Shown here: positions 1 to 24,593 of the stretch, in pieces
How positions within the stretch are numbered: the stretch's first letter is position 1
Layout: every line of letters begins with the position of its first letter
Source: Campylorhamphus procurvoides
Taxonomy: Eukaryota > Chordata > Aves > Passeriformes > Dendrocolaptidae
Assembly: GCA_013396655.1 (NCBI GenBank)
Contig: WBMV01007374.1
Span: 157,434-221,433, forward strand
Length of the DNA stretch: 64,000 bases
Reading direction: 5' to 3'
Position numbers and translations under genes: made by a program
Notes under the pieces: generated by a model
What the model was told of the DNA's origin: nothing
The model's database searches: none
What the model saw: the letters and a program-made list of their open reading frames with translations, nothing else

Positions 1-9934
<9,934 letters not shown>

Positions 9935-12033
9935 TCACAAAGACTTGCACCAGCTAAAGGGACACAGATTAGCTGAGAGCCTGCAGGTGCTTCATTACTT
10001 GAGAAAGCAACAGTGTAGGGACCAGTTTCTTCTTTCAGCTATGCCACTGGCAAAGTCACTGACTTCAGCAGAATTGCCTGGTGGTATATTACTGCAAGGC
10101 ACATCAGAATCTGTCCAATATATCATATTATGATCCTCTCAGGGATGTTTATGGTCGTCCTGGGGTTTGTGCCAGCTGAGAATAGGAGCCCGCAGCCATT
10201 ACTTGGGCAAAAGTCCATCAGCTTGAGGAGCAGGACAGAAGGGGTGATTTGCAGACTGCAGCAATGGGTCATTAGCTGGCAGAGATCCAAGCACTGCACA
10301 AGAATGCCAATTAAGTCACTGCACTGGTCATCAGAGAGACAAACACAGGAGAATATTTTACTGATACTCCCTTTGATTTCAAAAAGTGTTTTTAAATATG
10401 GAGTCTAACAGCACTAACCACACTTTCAATGCTTTCATTAAAGTAATACCAACTCATTTAGTATCCCCAAGAGGAGAGAAGCAGCACAGAATGACCAAAG
10501 ACTGCACAGTGGGAAATTATACGGGTAAGCAGCAATTCATTTCTTGTGAAAATCCGTGCCTTGGCAACAGGCAGCACTCAAGTCAAGTCCCTGAGTGAAA
10601 GGGGTGGAACTGGGAACGAAATCTCCTTCAAGTCATGCTACATAGCAGTTACCAGACATTGATTTGCAACCCTTTATTATAGTATGTAGCTGGGAATTTG
10701 GTGCATTACCTATTTTGTTTCAGGAAAATTTAATTATGTGCATAGTTCTAATAAATCAAAGACAGACATCACCTACTTCAAGCACCCAGTGGTTTTCAGT
10801 GGAGTTTTATTGTACAGAACCACATCCATGTGAGCTCTGTTTCTGTCCAGATAATTTATTTCCAAAATTTTCAATCCAATTATTTAGTGATACTGTGGAT
10901 TTCTTATCCATGGCCAGATTTGAAAAGCTTACACATGAGCCCATAAACACAGAGGATCAACAATTCATTAATTGTGCTCTGTGATAACCAGTTCTCTACA
11001 CTTCTGAAACTGAAAGGAGTTTGAGCTACAAAGGAACAACAAATTCACTGCTGCAAATTACACCAACAGCTATTCTGAACTCAGACATCCTTGTCGGGGC
11101 ACGGCAATAACAAAGAACTTGTGCTGCAGCCTGATCTTCCGTAGCCTGCTGTAAATCTGTAGTGCCTGTCTGAAGCCAGAGGAGCTGCATCATTACCTCA
11201 TTACAGACACAAACAAGGAAAGAGTGATTTTCTGGATTGCAATTAGATTATTATAATTCACCATGTGACTTCTTTAAGTCTCACTCAAATGCCCTCACTT
11301 TCCCTGTGCAGCCTCTTAATGCTTTTCTTTGTATGAATGCACTTTACTATCCTATGAAAGGTGGTGACAATTAATATGTACGCTCGTTTAGAATTCTTTC
11401 TGGCATCTTCTTTCCTTTGAGACTATTGAAAGAGAGACATTTACATATGTATAGTACAATGAACTCAGTCTTCCTTAACATCATATTTTACAAAAATGGT
11501 TGTGATGTGTGTGACAGCATTGTGATTCCACTACATGTAGGAGGAAGATCTAAGCCTAAGATACTTTGTTGGCTGCAAATGAGGAATTTTGATGTGGGAT
11601 CATAAAAACCACTAATGGGGATTTACAAATGCTTTGTGTACAAAGATGTGCTTTTAAAAAAAATATGATTCCACTAAGTAATAAATATTTACAACTTTGT
11701 TTCATCATTCATGTGATGTCTAAGTGTGAACCTTGAGCTTGCTGTAAACAACAAACAGTCCATAAGTCCATTTTTTTAACTCAAAATTGAACAAATTGGT
11801 TCAACATATTATTAAAAAATGACACTTAAATATCTGCAACTCTATTTTTTTTGCTATGACACATACAAAACTTATGAAGTGTCTCCAGGAAAGAAGAAAA
11901 TGAACATGCAGATGCTGTTGGTTGACTGCCATGCTCCCCGTTTCAGATAACACTGAGTCAGAACTTGCTTTGTCAAACCTTGACTATCTCAGAAGAAAGC
12001 TGGGCAATTTTCCCAGTTTTGTGCAATTACATG

Positions 12034-12080
12034 TTTGTGTGGGTGTGAGTACAGGTGTATTTTTGTATGTGTGTGTATTA
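12034..12080. repeat. TG-rich low-complexity tract
   Basis: An interrupted (TG)n stretch: TTTGTGTGGGTGTGAGTAC followed by TATGTGTGTGTATTA. It is a degenerate microsatellite, with the longest uninterrupted run only about five TG units. Confidence 0.65.
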
Positions 12081-15000
12081 GTCAGTGGTTACCTTTTCAA
12101 GAAAGGGAAGAGCAGTGTTAATGAGAAGCCTTTCTCCTATGCATGAAAATACAATTACAGTAAACTTAGTGTGAAAAGTTCCACAGCTCCCTAATTTCTG
12201 TGCTCTCTACCTCCTGTTTCTCCTTGTCACACCAAGTATTTACAGTTCCCAGCTCTTGAGTTCTCCCTGTGGTTGCCATCTGTGCAGTGCCAGCTCCCCT
12301 CTCTCAGACCCTGTCCCTCTCCAGTCCTTGCTTTGAGAAGAATCATTTGCCCTTCCTGTGGCAGCTCGTTAGGCCAGTCCTCTGCTGACCTTTACAGAGC
12401 CCACTCTGCTTGCTTTCCAAAAGGCTGGTTGCAGCCTCCTGCTCTCAGGAAGGCAGCAGGCTCACATCCTCGCTGTTTCAGCCTCCAGTCCCTCTCCATG
12501 CCTACTGCCCTCAGCGCCATTCACTGCACTTTACATCGCTGCCCATTACGTGTTATTTCTGTAAACAACATGTTCCAGGCTCCAGCTGTACCGTACCATT
12601 AAAAGAGCTGTTACATAAGCAGTGTGATTGTTTAAATAAAAGGACCATTTTATCTTCAAATGTGAACTTTCCTTTCTCCTTAGCATAACCATGCAAGCTG
12701 TGCCAGTTCAGGAGTATTCTGGATAATGAACGGGGAAATTATTTTCCCTATTCTGCACATGGTGGTGACCAGGCCTGTACACTGTGCTTTTCCACAGCCT
12801 ACCCTCAGTACACACACCCTGTGAATGCTTCACAACAGCTGCTCTCCCTCACAGGTTCAGAATTCTTATGGGCACCTCTCATCTCATCCCTCTGAAGGAG
12901 ATGAGCTAGCCATGGCAACTATCTCCAGTAGTTTTCCTATGGTGTGCATCAGATTACTCTGAAGGACTAAAGAACTGATAATTCACCACAAGTCTGTGAA
13001 GAAGCCATGCAGGAAAGGCTTTCACTAATGCTGCTGCCAGTTCATACTACTTCAATCAATAAAGACGAAAAATGTTAATTTAGGCAGGAAAAATTGTCAT
13101 ATTCTAGAAGATGACAGCAATGAGATCACCTCCAAACCAGTTCATAACACCATCACCAAGATTCAGAGGTTGTTTATCCTGTAGTCATTAGCACCCATAC
13201 AGAATAATTTATTCTTAAAATATCCATGATTTAAAAGCACTAATCCTCATCCTGTAAAATGACTGGGCTGAAGGCAGATATGGCAATAAAACTAAAACAA
13301 AACAAGTGCCCAGCTTGCCTCTCAGTAAGCTGTAGCAAATATCTTGAGGTTTGCTGATGGAAGCTTGCAAAGAAGGAAAATATTCTATATAAATATCCCT
13401 GAAAGCAGTGAAAATATTATTTGTTGCAATGCTATCTCTGTACTTTAAACTACCCAGACGGAATTACATTCTAGGCAGTCCTCCCTGCAGCTGGGCTAAG
13501 ACATATTTACCCAGTATCTTCCTACTTCTGACAGGGAAGCAAAGCCTGTACCTCAGTTTTTCTAATCATTCCTTTGACACAAGCATCTCTCAAGTGACCC
13601 TATTAATACAGGCAAAGAGAACATTTCACTCTCTTGCATCTCTGAGAGCTTCTCCCACATCCATGTGGGCAAAATTCATCTCAGCAGTTTGCTGAGCCAT
13701 ATGAAATTCTATGTACTACATCATTGAGCTTACTGTTTAAATAACAGCAGTCATTAATGTGACATGACTAAACGACCACAATGGAACATCTGTAGTGTCA
13801 CATGAGCCCTCACAGTTGGCGCCAAAGTACCTACTGAGAAAAAATTACCACTTCTGTAAATCACTCTATTCTTGAGTGTTCTTGCTAAGATCTTGGACCT
13901 TAGCCTCCCACAGAAGAGAAAGAGAACTTGCTTGCAGTCCCTCTTCCTTTTGCCTTGCTGAGTACCAAAGACCTACGAGGGGTGCATTTTCCTGACATGC
14001 AGCATGTTTGTGCCAACCGAATGAACAGCAGCTTTGATCTGAGTACTTGTGTTTTGAACTGTGTATCTGGGACATGGTACAAAGATCCACGCTTCTGGCC
14101 CATGAGTGAACTTCAGGGATTTAAGTGTGGAGCTGTGTTTGACAAGGGCACAATGAACTCACCAAAAAAGGAGGCCATCCAGGCAAGTGATTCCCCAAGA
14201 CAAATACAAATTCTATGACACCAGCTTACACTTCAAGTATACTAGAGGTCTGTAAGTTGAGATATACTTGGACATTCTGTGTGTTTGGCACTGAGCCTGG
14301 CACTAATTTGGAAGCAAACAGATCAGCACGTTAAGGTGTGAGTAAAAAAACAACTAGCCAGCCCAAAATACTCCCCACCATTCCAAATTCACACATGTCC
14401 ATGAGGTAAACATGCTTTGCAGAACCTACGTCTGCTCAACAACTCCATAGTAGGGGAAGAAACAAGGAACAAGCTACAGATTGAGCCACCAGGAAGGGAT
14501 GCAGCAAATGACAAGTATCCTGGAGGGCTTCCACTCTAACACACCTAAGTTCAAATTATTAAAGTATAATAAGCGTATCTCATCTGTTTTTGACCACTTC
14601 TAGTTGATAACCAACATGTAAATCTTTACGCTCCACTACTCTGGTAGCAGACAAGTAGCAAACACACTTCTAGACCAGGTACCAAATACACTCTAACACT
14701 ACTTTTTTTTTCTTTTGCTTTTTCTATTCTGTAAACCTCAAGTTTCTCCTGTATATACATTATAGTATTGCAACCTGTCAACCATAAACAGAGAAATATA
14801 CACAAATAGATATGTCAGCTTGGTTGAGTGAATGTGAACTCGCCTGGTTCTAAAGGATGATTTACAGGAACCATCTGGTTTGTATTTGCTTAGGATGGGA
14901 TACAGATAAACCTGCAGGAATTCAGAGCTGCTGAATTCAAGTAAAACGCCTTTCCCCCCTTCCCCCTCCAATAAGTGGTTCTTTCTGAATCCATTTCACC

Positions 15001-18000
15001 TTGATCTATTCTTTCATAACAACCTTGCATCTAATTCGCCTCTCATTTTATTCACGTTTTAGGTCAGTGCAACTCCAGTGTTTTTGAATGAAGCTGTGCC
15101 AGTGTAAAATGAGAGCAATGTAGTAAGGGATCAAAGAGTACAATATCCAAGGACAAAAACAAAGATGCCGTAAGCAATGCTGTCACTTCCGTAAGGGGAC
15201 TTATTCATATGACTTTCACAATGATGTGTGCAAGTCTCCTGGTGTAGGACAGATAGAGATACCTCAATACAACAGTATGATCCACAGTTTATCAAAAGAG
15301 CTGTGTTCTAGTTTTAGCTTTGCTATGCAAATCTTTCTTTAAATAATTTCCAATGGAATAATAATTGAGTGATTACAGCTTCTGGATGCAGACTGGTAAC
15401 AGAACAGATGTGATGGAACCACTTGAAAACCAGAGTGCATTTATCTTGAGGAAAATCTAACAGGTAAACAAGTGTGTAGTGAAGGCAGAGCTAACACAGA
15501 AAATCAGAGAAAGGAAAAATGTATTTGAGAAGTGACAGAGGGTGAAGAGCATTGTGCAGTCCAGTGGGCAGGGGCTGCAGGGCATCCTCAGTATATTACT
15601 AAGAACTCTTGATACTGATGCTACCAGGAACCTGACAGAGGTAGCAGTGAGGGCACTCTGCCACAAAACAATGCTGAAGTCTGGGAGACATGGACTTAGG
15701 AGTAGTGGAGAGCTTGCCCAAAGGGAAAACTTCATACATGTGAATGTCAAAATTGTAAAACTATATTAGCATTAAAAATAACTAAATTCCAAGCTTTAGA
15801 AGATTTGAATAATAATAAAAAATAACTAAACTGCTTAAATACAGAGATATTTCATCTGGGAAGCTCTACACTGAGTCCAAGGCTTTGTCTGTCTAGCAGA
15901 GCCCAAAACCTAAAACTATGCAGTAAGCACAGCATTGTTACACATACAGTGAGACAAAAGTCTAGGGAGTTAAGCTCCAATGACAGTCCTGCCCAGCAGC
16001 AATTTCCCTGAGAGCCCTGAATTTTCCAGCAAAGGCATGTTCCAAGCAATATCAGCAAATCCAAAAGAAACCATTTGCTGAGTATCCTGCATCCTACTGG
16101 CATCAGGAAGCTACCACCATAACCTTAGTACAATACCCCAGCCTTGCCTACATGCAGCCCTCTTCCCTTCTATTCACCTCTGAGCACTTCGAGCCCATGA
16201 CCACACTGCTTTGCAGCCTCACTTACTGCCTCTTGCATGGAGCAAGCCAGGGAAGCCTTGCTGCTTGTGACAGACCAGCCTTCAGCTGAAAAGCATTGGA
16301 ATGTCACAATCAGAACTGAAGTTTCTTTGGTAAAAAAGAAGAAACCAATATATACAGATATTACCAACCATTTCCTTCAGACCCATCAGAGATGGGTTTT
16401 TTCATTACTCCTGTGCACTGGTTATTGAAGAAACCAGGTCTAGTCACCATCAACAGAAAATACCTCTGCCATAATCCCCTGGATGTCAGACACCACAAAG
16501 CTGACCCTAATGAAGCCTAAGTGAGATGATCTGGCCTTCATCTGTCCTTAACTTCAGGCATATTTGGACAACAGCCTCTTATACTCTCTAGTCAGAAGAG
16601 AGAGAGACGTGTAATTTTTCTGTGTTTGCAACATGCATGCAAATCAGTGGAAGAAAATGAACAAAAGAATGAAGCTGTGTAAGGCATTGCTATGTAGGTA
16701 TCACTCACAACCTTTACCTGCAAGTGAAAAAACAAGAGAACAGAAATCCCAATGCATTGACTAGCACTCAACTGCTGAGGCTAATTACTGCACGTTAAAA
16801 ATACATATATAATTGTGTTTACCTATTTATCTCAGAAAAAAATCTTCTAATTAGGAATCACAGAGTTAACAATTACCTGTCTGGAAAGGAAAACCTAACT
16901 TGTCTGCAAAACAACTGCAGTACCTTCCACATGAAACCAGATCTCAAAGGGAAAGCTCACAGAGCTCAAAATCAGAGCCTGTGCTGATGTTGCAAGATGT
17001 GAAGAATTTAACTCATTTTTTGGTGAAAACACTGATTTTGAGAAGCATTTGGCCTCTCGTATGACTTGGAGAAAAGCAGAAAATGAAGAGCTACTGCTCT
17101 ATGACGAGCTGAGCTGCTGACCCACCTTCCTCAAGGCTTGGCTCTGGCTGCTCTGAGCGAGGCGGTGCAATGACCACTCTCTTTTGTGTCAGAAACCACA
17201 GGCCTGCTCCAGTGTGCAATGCTGCTGCTGCTGGCACTGATCTGCCTGTATGGATTTCCTTCCTCTCTTCAGTGAACCTCCAAAACTTCTGCCGTGCCTC
17301 CACCTGAACAACCCATTTTTGCGTGGGTCTGTGTCTCCCCCAGAGTGCTCTGCATCGAACACAAAGCAGTGCCCTTCAAACCAGATGTTTTTGTGTCATT
17401 CAGCTTTCAGAAAATTCTTCCCAAAACATGAATAATGCTAACAACAATGCTAAATGACACTCAAAGCATGGCAGATTAAGAGAGTCACTGCCACTATTTC
17501 CATACGAAATAGGCAAATTAAAAATTTGACATAGAAAAAGGAGATTTAATCTATCCCACAGAGAGTATTAGTAATAGACCAATTTTCAAATTCAGGTTGT
17601 CCTGATTCATATCTAGATTTATATATATTTCAAGCTGTAACACAGTTTAACATACACTTCTAAAGATTCCTGTACTGTCAACAACCACGTTATCCACTGA
17701 AATTATATAGTAAAACCATCTGTATGGTATCTCAGAACACATTTTCCTCTTATTTGCTACAGTAAGTTGAACACCTACTACCCCCAGTCAGCTCGGATAC
17801 TGATGGCAAGCACTATTTATTATTCCAGGTAAAGTTGCATAATCGTGATACAATTACAAATAGAGTTAAGAAGAAAAGTATTGAGCGGAATTATCATCTG
17901 AGAGAGGAAATAGAAATGAATTCTTTTTAAGGTTGAATATCTTCTTCAGCCAAAAGAAAGCATTACTGCATTTATTCTGTCATAAGCAATACATGTTCTG

Positions 18001-20021
18001 GAAAAAGGAAACTTACTCACTTATCAACAGCAGAGGATTTTGCAAATAGCTAAAACCTGGGCTCACATATCCAAAGAGTGAAAAATGTGATTTCCATGTA
18101 TGCTGCAAACTTAAAAATATTGATAACACAAAGTAACTCATTACCATGATACATATAGGTGTTTCAGTATTAGTGTGCATGGGTATTGCTGTCTGCCTAC
18201 TCTTAGAAAACATGTTTGGAACTGCTGAGTCTAAAAAATTATAAATATTATTCCTTTGAAGAAACAATCACGGGAGATTATGGTAATCAGATTATGAATT
18301 GAAATACATATTCATCACAAAAAAACCCCTGGATTCACCTCAGATAAATGTCTTGGAAAAAAAATTATGCTGGTCGAATTGTCCTCAAACATAGTAAAAT
18401 TATTCTTTCTCTCTGACCTTCAGTCAATCATGTTAGAAAAATATTTATTCCTCTTCCTAACCTTTATCTACACTCTCTGTTTTCAAACTACCTGAGCAAA
18501 CAAATCTTATGCCTCTGAGAATTTTCATTAACAGATGCTATCAGCGTTTCAAAGTCTCTCTTCATCAACATCTCACCCTTTGGTATCCAGCATTTTAATT
18601 GCCCTTGCAGCTGGAATGTGTCTCATGTCTCAACCCATAAGTTAATTTCCTTTTATTTATTCTGAACACTAAAAAAAATATAGCAATCAAAGGGTGAGTA
18701 CCGAGCTTAAAAACATTCTGAAATTTAAATGAGGTTTTATGATAATATAAATGATAATTTATGGATCCATATTCACAGTCTGCATATGTGTTTCTTTTTA
18801 GTCACTCAGCTGGCTATTTCTGCCTTTTTTTATTTTTGCTAATACCTACCAATAAGGAGCTTTTATACAGCATTATTACCTATATTTTTTCAGTACAATG
18901 ATGTCTTTGTTAATTAGAAGGCCTCATATTAATTCTGAACAGATCTGTATACCTCCTAAACTACTTGGCAATACGGATTTGGTCTGAATTGGGGTTGAAT
19001 ATACAAACTATAGTTCTACCACGTTGACCAGAGCACAGAATATATCACCTGACCCGCTTTATACTGACTCCTTCTTCAGTGAGGTCACAGGGTGACAATT
19101 TACAAAGTTAGCAGAGAATGCACATGGCATCAGTAGGCAACAGCTGACCCAGCACAAAGCTTGGAGGAAAGGAGGTACCTTCCAGGCCATTCCATGCAGA
19201 GAAGGAGGCAGGAGGAGGATGTGCTGGTTCAGTGCTCTGTAGCAGTGACCTAACTCCATTCCTTCCTGCAGAATTGTGTTCTGTGTCTCAAAAAGAACTG
19301 GCTTATTCTGCAGGGTGGTGACACACAACAGGCTCACATAACCTGCAGACTGAAGAATACCCATGCCAGTCAGCAAATCCCTTTGGCTTTACTTGCTACT
19401 GAAAAAAGAGACTAAAGGGGAAACAATGCCTTGTTTTTATGATTCAGCCTTGTAATCCTGTTTGACTATTAGAGGTCTCTTTCACTGCATCAAAAGCATT
19501 AAGAATTTTAGATTAGCTATCCTTTCTTTTGTAACACACGCAGTATTTCTGGGCTGCTGCACTGTATTTTGCACCTTCTAAATACAGGGGTTGAAGCCAA
19601 TAAGCTTCAGTGGGGGGAAAAAAGCCCCAGATGTAGGAATATGTGGTCAGTTACTGAATATACTGTCCCTCATTTAGCTCAGGAAGGCAGCTCAGATGAA
19701 ACATTAGGCTGGATTATACAAAAATGTCCAAACATTTCAGCACAAATATTCACTAAATAGAGAGGAACATGATACAAACATTTAGCTCTGGCTTCATCAC
19801 TCCAAATTTTGATGTGCTTAGTTGGAGAAGAAGGGAGAGAAGCATTCTTGGAGTTGGCTCCACGCATCAGCAAAGGCTGGGCTTCAGATCCAGACTTTTC
19901 TACAGCATCCAAGACACTTGGTGACTACAGTGTTCCTTCTTCCACGAATTGCACTTTTTTTACCTCCCTGTGTACTTTCATTCATTTTTATGCTCCACAA
20001 ATGGAATTTGCATAGAAAACC

Positions 20022-20041
20022 ATAGAACAATTTTGTTCTAT
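20022..20041. repeat. 9-bp inverted repeat, steroid-receptor-like half-sites
   Basis: ATAGAACAA and TTGTTCTAT form perfect arms around TT. The core contains AGAACA and TGTTCT, the two half-sites of a glucocorticoid/androgen response element, but spaced by four bases instead of the canonical three. Function is doubtful. Confidence 0.6.
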
Positions 20042-23000
20042 CCAAAAAAAGATGGAAAAAAGCAACATTGCTTAGGCATGGGCAGAATTTTTCTAATTTA
20101 CTGCTCTAATAATTGAGCATGATGAACTTCACAGAGAAACTGGACTCAGGTAATAACTTATAACTTCAAAGGCAACTTCAGCAGAGGCTCAACCTTACCA
20201 TATTTGAGCACCTTGGGCAAAACCTGATCCTGCATATAAAGAACCTGTCGACAGACAGGCATATGCCCTCCAAATTTGTCCAAAAATTAGCATAATGGAA
20301 GTGCACACTGCTGGATCACCATGAACATGGAATGGTATCAGTGATATCCCTCAAGAACGAATGGCCACAAGAGCTCTGTTAACTGCTGCTGAACCACAGA
20401 CTCGCCTGTGACTATACAGCAAAATCACTGAACATGCAAAACTCTGTTTCTTAGTTTTATATTATCCATAAAAATAGAAAAATAGATATTGTTCTTGCAT
20501 GTGATACATGCTAAAGATTCTGTTAGATAACCAGAGCATTTGAAACAAGCAGTACTTTTGCCTATGATCCTCTAAGAAATGGGTCCACTTCACTGTTCAG
20601 GATAGGTGAAATTTTCACAGGTATCTGTCTTTCATCTTCAAAAGTGCCTGGGGTAGCATGGTGGGGGCAGGTTTTCAGAGGCAATTAAGATGCAGATGCT
20701 GAAGAACCTCAGCAGGTGAGGTACCTGCACTGCCCTGCCTCCAATGGCAGCCAGACACAGATCCCACTGACGTGCTTTTCACAATGTGACTCTTTGTGTA
20801 TTAAACCCCTAAATACCTCTGAAAGACCTGTCCTGTGTGCCTTTGGAAATCACTTACCAAAATAGGATATTTGCATCTCAGAATATGTCCTCTGTGGCCT
20901 GCTTAAAAAGTGGCACAGAATTCTCTACAGAATATGCTGTTAATTAGTTATTTCACTGCATCATGTTCAACAAGTGCACAGATAAGGACCATCTGACTAA
21001 ATAGGATGTACATATACCCGAGACAACTATCAATTATTAGCTTGAAGAAGAAAAGAGAGATAGAAAATTCCTCTCCATGGTTGCAGAGTGGTAGAGTATC
21101 TACTACAAGGAAGGGGTTGCATGTAAACCCCACACTCCCTGTTTTCATAGTTTTAAACTGAATTGCTCTTAATGTTTTCTCAGAGTTGTTTTGCAAAATT
21201 AGGAAGTTACAACAAACACATCCTTGGGACCAGTCAGGCTCTGTACTCCAATTATGCTGGGCTTTGCACATAATTATGCTGCCAAGTGTTTATTATTATT
21301 TAAAATGCTTATATGTTATTTGAATATTCAATCTGATATTCAGTGAAACAAAAGAACTCTTTTATTCCATTTGCTCTGATATTATACTGATGCATGACTA
21401 CTCTTCCATGACTCCAAAGCCCTACAAATCTGGTTGCATGGTTAGCAAACTACAATGGCAAAATATGCAAAAACTTCAGTATTATTTAATCTGCAGGAGA
21501 AAATATACACTGAATGGCACACACAGCTATCAGAAGCCCAAGCACTGATAGTTCTAATCTCCCAGTTTACCATTACTGTAGTCAGTCAGGCAAAGAAAGA
21601 TTTCACAGAGCAAGAGATGTCTCTGGTTGGAAGAGTGGAAAGGTTCTAAGTGTTCTGTGCAAATCAATACTTTAAAACAAAAGGCTCTTGTTTCATCAGT
21701 GCCCTCCTGCAGTAGAATGACTCTTCTTGTTGACGCTTATTTTTCACCCCCAAGTAAACTAAGTAAGGTTTTTTATTTTAACACTTTCTGCCACTGTAAT
21801 TATCTCCATGCAGGTATGAAATACAAGGGAAAACCAGGTCGGTCACGCCTACAAGCAACTGGAGTTGACTTCAATAAAAAATTTCCATCTAACCTTGCTA
21901 ATTATTAATGTACAGATGTTCTAGGCTCAAAATGTAACGCCTGTGCATACTCCAGGGAGCTGGTCCCCTCTGGCTGTAGTCAGTACTAAACTAACTCTTC
22001 CCCTGCAGTGAAATACCAAGCCAACACCTTTCTTTTTACAGAAAAAAGATCTATTGTTGTTGCTGTAAAAGAAGCAAACATTTATAAAGCATATTCTTTA
22101 AACACTGGATTCTTATGACTGTGCTATATACCATGGTGCATCACGAGGAATTACATTCCAGCTGTACTGCTGTGTTTAACAGCTCCCACTAAGGTCTTAG
22201 CTTTCAATACCAGATATTCTTGCTCATTGTTTGGAGCATATCCCATCACTTCACTGATTCCTTTTCTTATTATTCTTTTCAATGCAGCAAAAGTTTTGTC
22301 CCTGTTTTAAAAGGTCTACACTGTGCATCTCTGTCCGCATTCTTTGGATATCCCCTTTGTCTCTCCTATAATGGAAGTTTTGCTGTCTTCACTTCTATTT
22401 TTCAGAAATAGCACTGTTGTCCTCCTCTGCTACACTTCATGGCTTCTACTCAATTTACTTTCCCCATTGTGATTCACCTCTGTCACTTTGGATGATGTGG
22501 AACTGAGGATTAAAAATAAAAGCACACTGAAAGATATGGGGCTGAGACCACAGTCCTGCTGCCATGCAGTGAAGGACTTTTACACCTCCACTGATTATGT
22601 CACGTTAGTGGTCCAGGTACTCCAGGATAAACCACTTCAGACCTTCAGCCTATCCTAAGAACGCTCCCAAATATCTTCCCTACTCAGAGAGGAGTGGATT
22701 TATGCCATTATCTATCTCAAACAGCAGAAGAGAAACAACTTGACTTTCCAATTCCTCAGCCTTCCACTTAACACTCCCACCACATTTTCCACATATAGTA
22801 ATATTTTATTCTCCCTCTTACATCCTGGAACTATAACACCTTGGGAATGAAGCAGGAAGAGAGCTAAATTAACTGTGTATCAGCTCTTTCCCATTCCCTG
22901 CCAAGAGTTTTAAAACACTGGCAATCAGCATTAGCCTAAATCTGCTTCAGCTAAAGCCACGTGGAATTTTTGTGGGAATTCAGAGATCACTTGCAATTTT

Positions 23001-24504
23001 TCCAGCCATATTCCCAAAGAGATTAGTATGTGCTTTTCCAAAAAGAGTTTACAAAAAGGTCAGGTTTAGATCTCAGCATTTAAATCTGAGTGACAGGAAG
23101 GACCCTATGGCACTCAGAATTTAAAAGCCAACAATCTGCAATATTCTTTATATAATTCTTCAGCTCAGATAACAGGCCATGGGCACACAGTCTGTCAATA
23201 TCCTGTTTACAGTCTAGTCCTGCAAATGCTTCTTTTGAAACAAAGGAATCACAAGGTAATTCACCTAATCCCAATCACTAAATGCTTTTCCAACACTGAG
23301 TTCCAGGGAGTTTTGCCATTCCCTGTGGAGGGAAGAGCATCCAGTGCTGTATCAAACTGCTCACACTAGGGTTAAACTCATCTTCAGGATGACTCTGTGA
23401 TTTTGCCCTCCATGCACCACAGGGTTTCCACTGTGAGTGTGGCTTATTCTTCTGCTTGAAGACAGTAAGTGGCTCATCTCTTTAAGCTAAAAATGAACTT
23501 GTACTGGCCAACTGCACCAAGTTACTAAAGACAAAAAGCAAAACAATATTTTACTTTGCTATACATAAAAAATTGAAAACTACATCTCTTCTATTTGCCA
23601 ACTTTACATACTTCAACTTGTCTTTCTTAGCTTCCTTCTGAGGGATGACTTCAACCACCAGGAATCTAATTCTTACCAGTAGCACTTGCCAAAGTGGAAA
23701 CTCATGGCTGTTGACAGGAAATGAGTATGCAGCTCTCACAGAATGTGAGGAGTAACTTAGACCTTTTAAAAGAGCTGATTTCATACTGGCCAAAGCTGGG
23801 AGAAAGTGTAAATTTGAAGCCAAATTATAATGTTTTAGGAAGTCACAGAGATCAATTCATGGCCAAGTGACATGAGATTCAAGCAGTATAGAAAAGTCTA
23901 ATACACTAGACATACCTCCCTTTGACTTCTCTAGGAATCCTGAGTGGAGCTGAACATCTGGTGTGGCACAGGAAAGCACTTCCTTGCTATCATTGCTATT
24001 TTCTTGCTTGATTTTCCTCTTAAATAAACATTAATTATGGAAAATGGAAGAAAGATTTCCCTCCCTACTGAAGCTTCAGTTCCCTCTAACACTCCAGTGC
24101 CACAGCATTGCTTTGTAGTGCTCAGGGAGCTTCTGCACCAGCAGCTGCCTTTCAAAGGATTACTTACATTTTCTTCTTGACATCCAAAGACCAAAACTGT
24201 GGCTTTTGTCCTAAGTGTTCCAGAACACCATGACCAGCACAGAGGAAGGTGGAATATGAAGACTCTGATGTGGCAGCAGTTAAAGTAGTTGTTCTACACT
24301 CAGGTGGAAAGTGGTAGAAAGCAGCTTTTCCCTACTTTGCTGGATCAGGCTGCAGCCCTCTGCACTGCATAGTAAATAAAACTGCAACACCTCTATCTGA
24401 CATGCACATATTGATCTCAGTGATGTACTGCTAAAAGGCTATTTCAAATATTCTTTCTCCTAAAAGTCACATGAATAATACACTTCATTTCTTTGGAAAG
24501 AATC

Positions 24505-24593
24505 CCAAGGGAAAAGAAAAAAAGAAAAAGGGAGACATCTTTAAAGTTAAAATATTTCTGTGATGCTCTTATTTTTTTTCTTTTTTCTTTGGC
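24505..24593. repeat. purine tract and mirrored pyrimidine tract
   Basis: A GGAAAAGAAAAAAAGAAAAAGGG-type purine tract is followed about 40 bases later by a T-rich pyrimidine tract near 24571-24593. The two are approximately complementary, so a long imperfect hairpin could form. This is low-complexity sequence. Confidence 0.6.
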
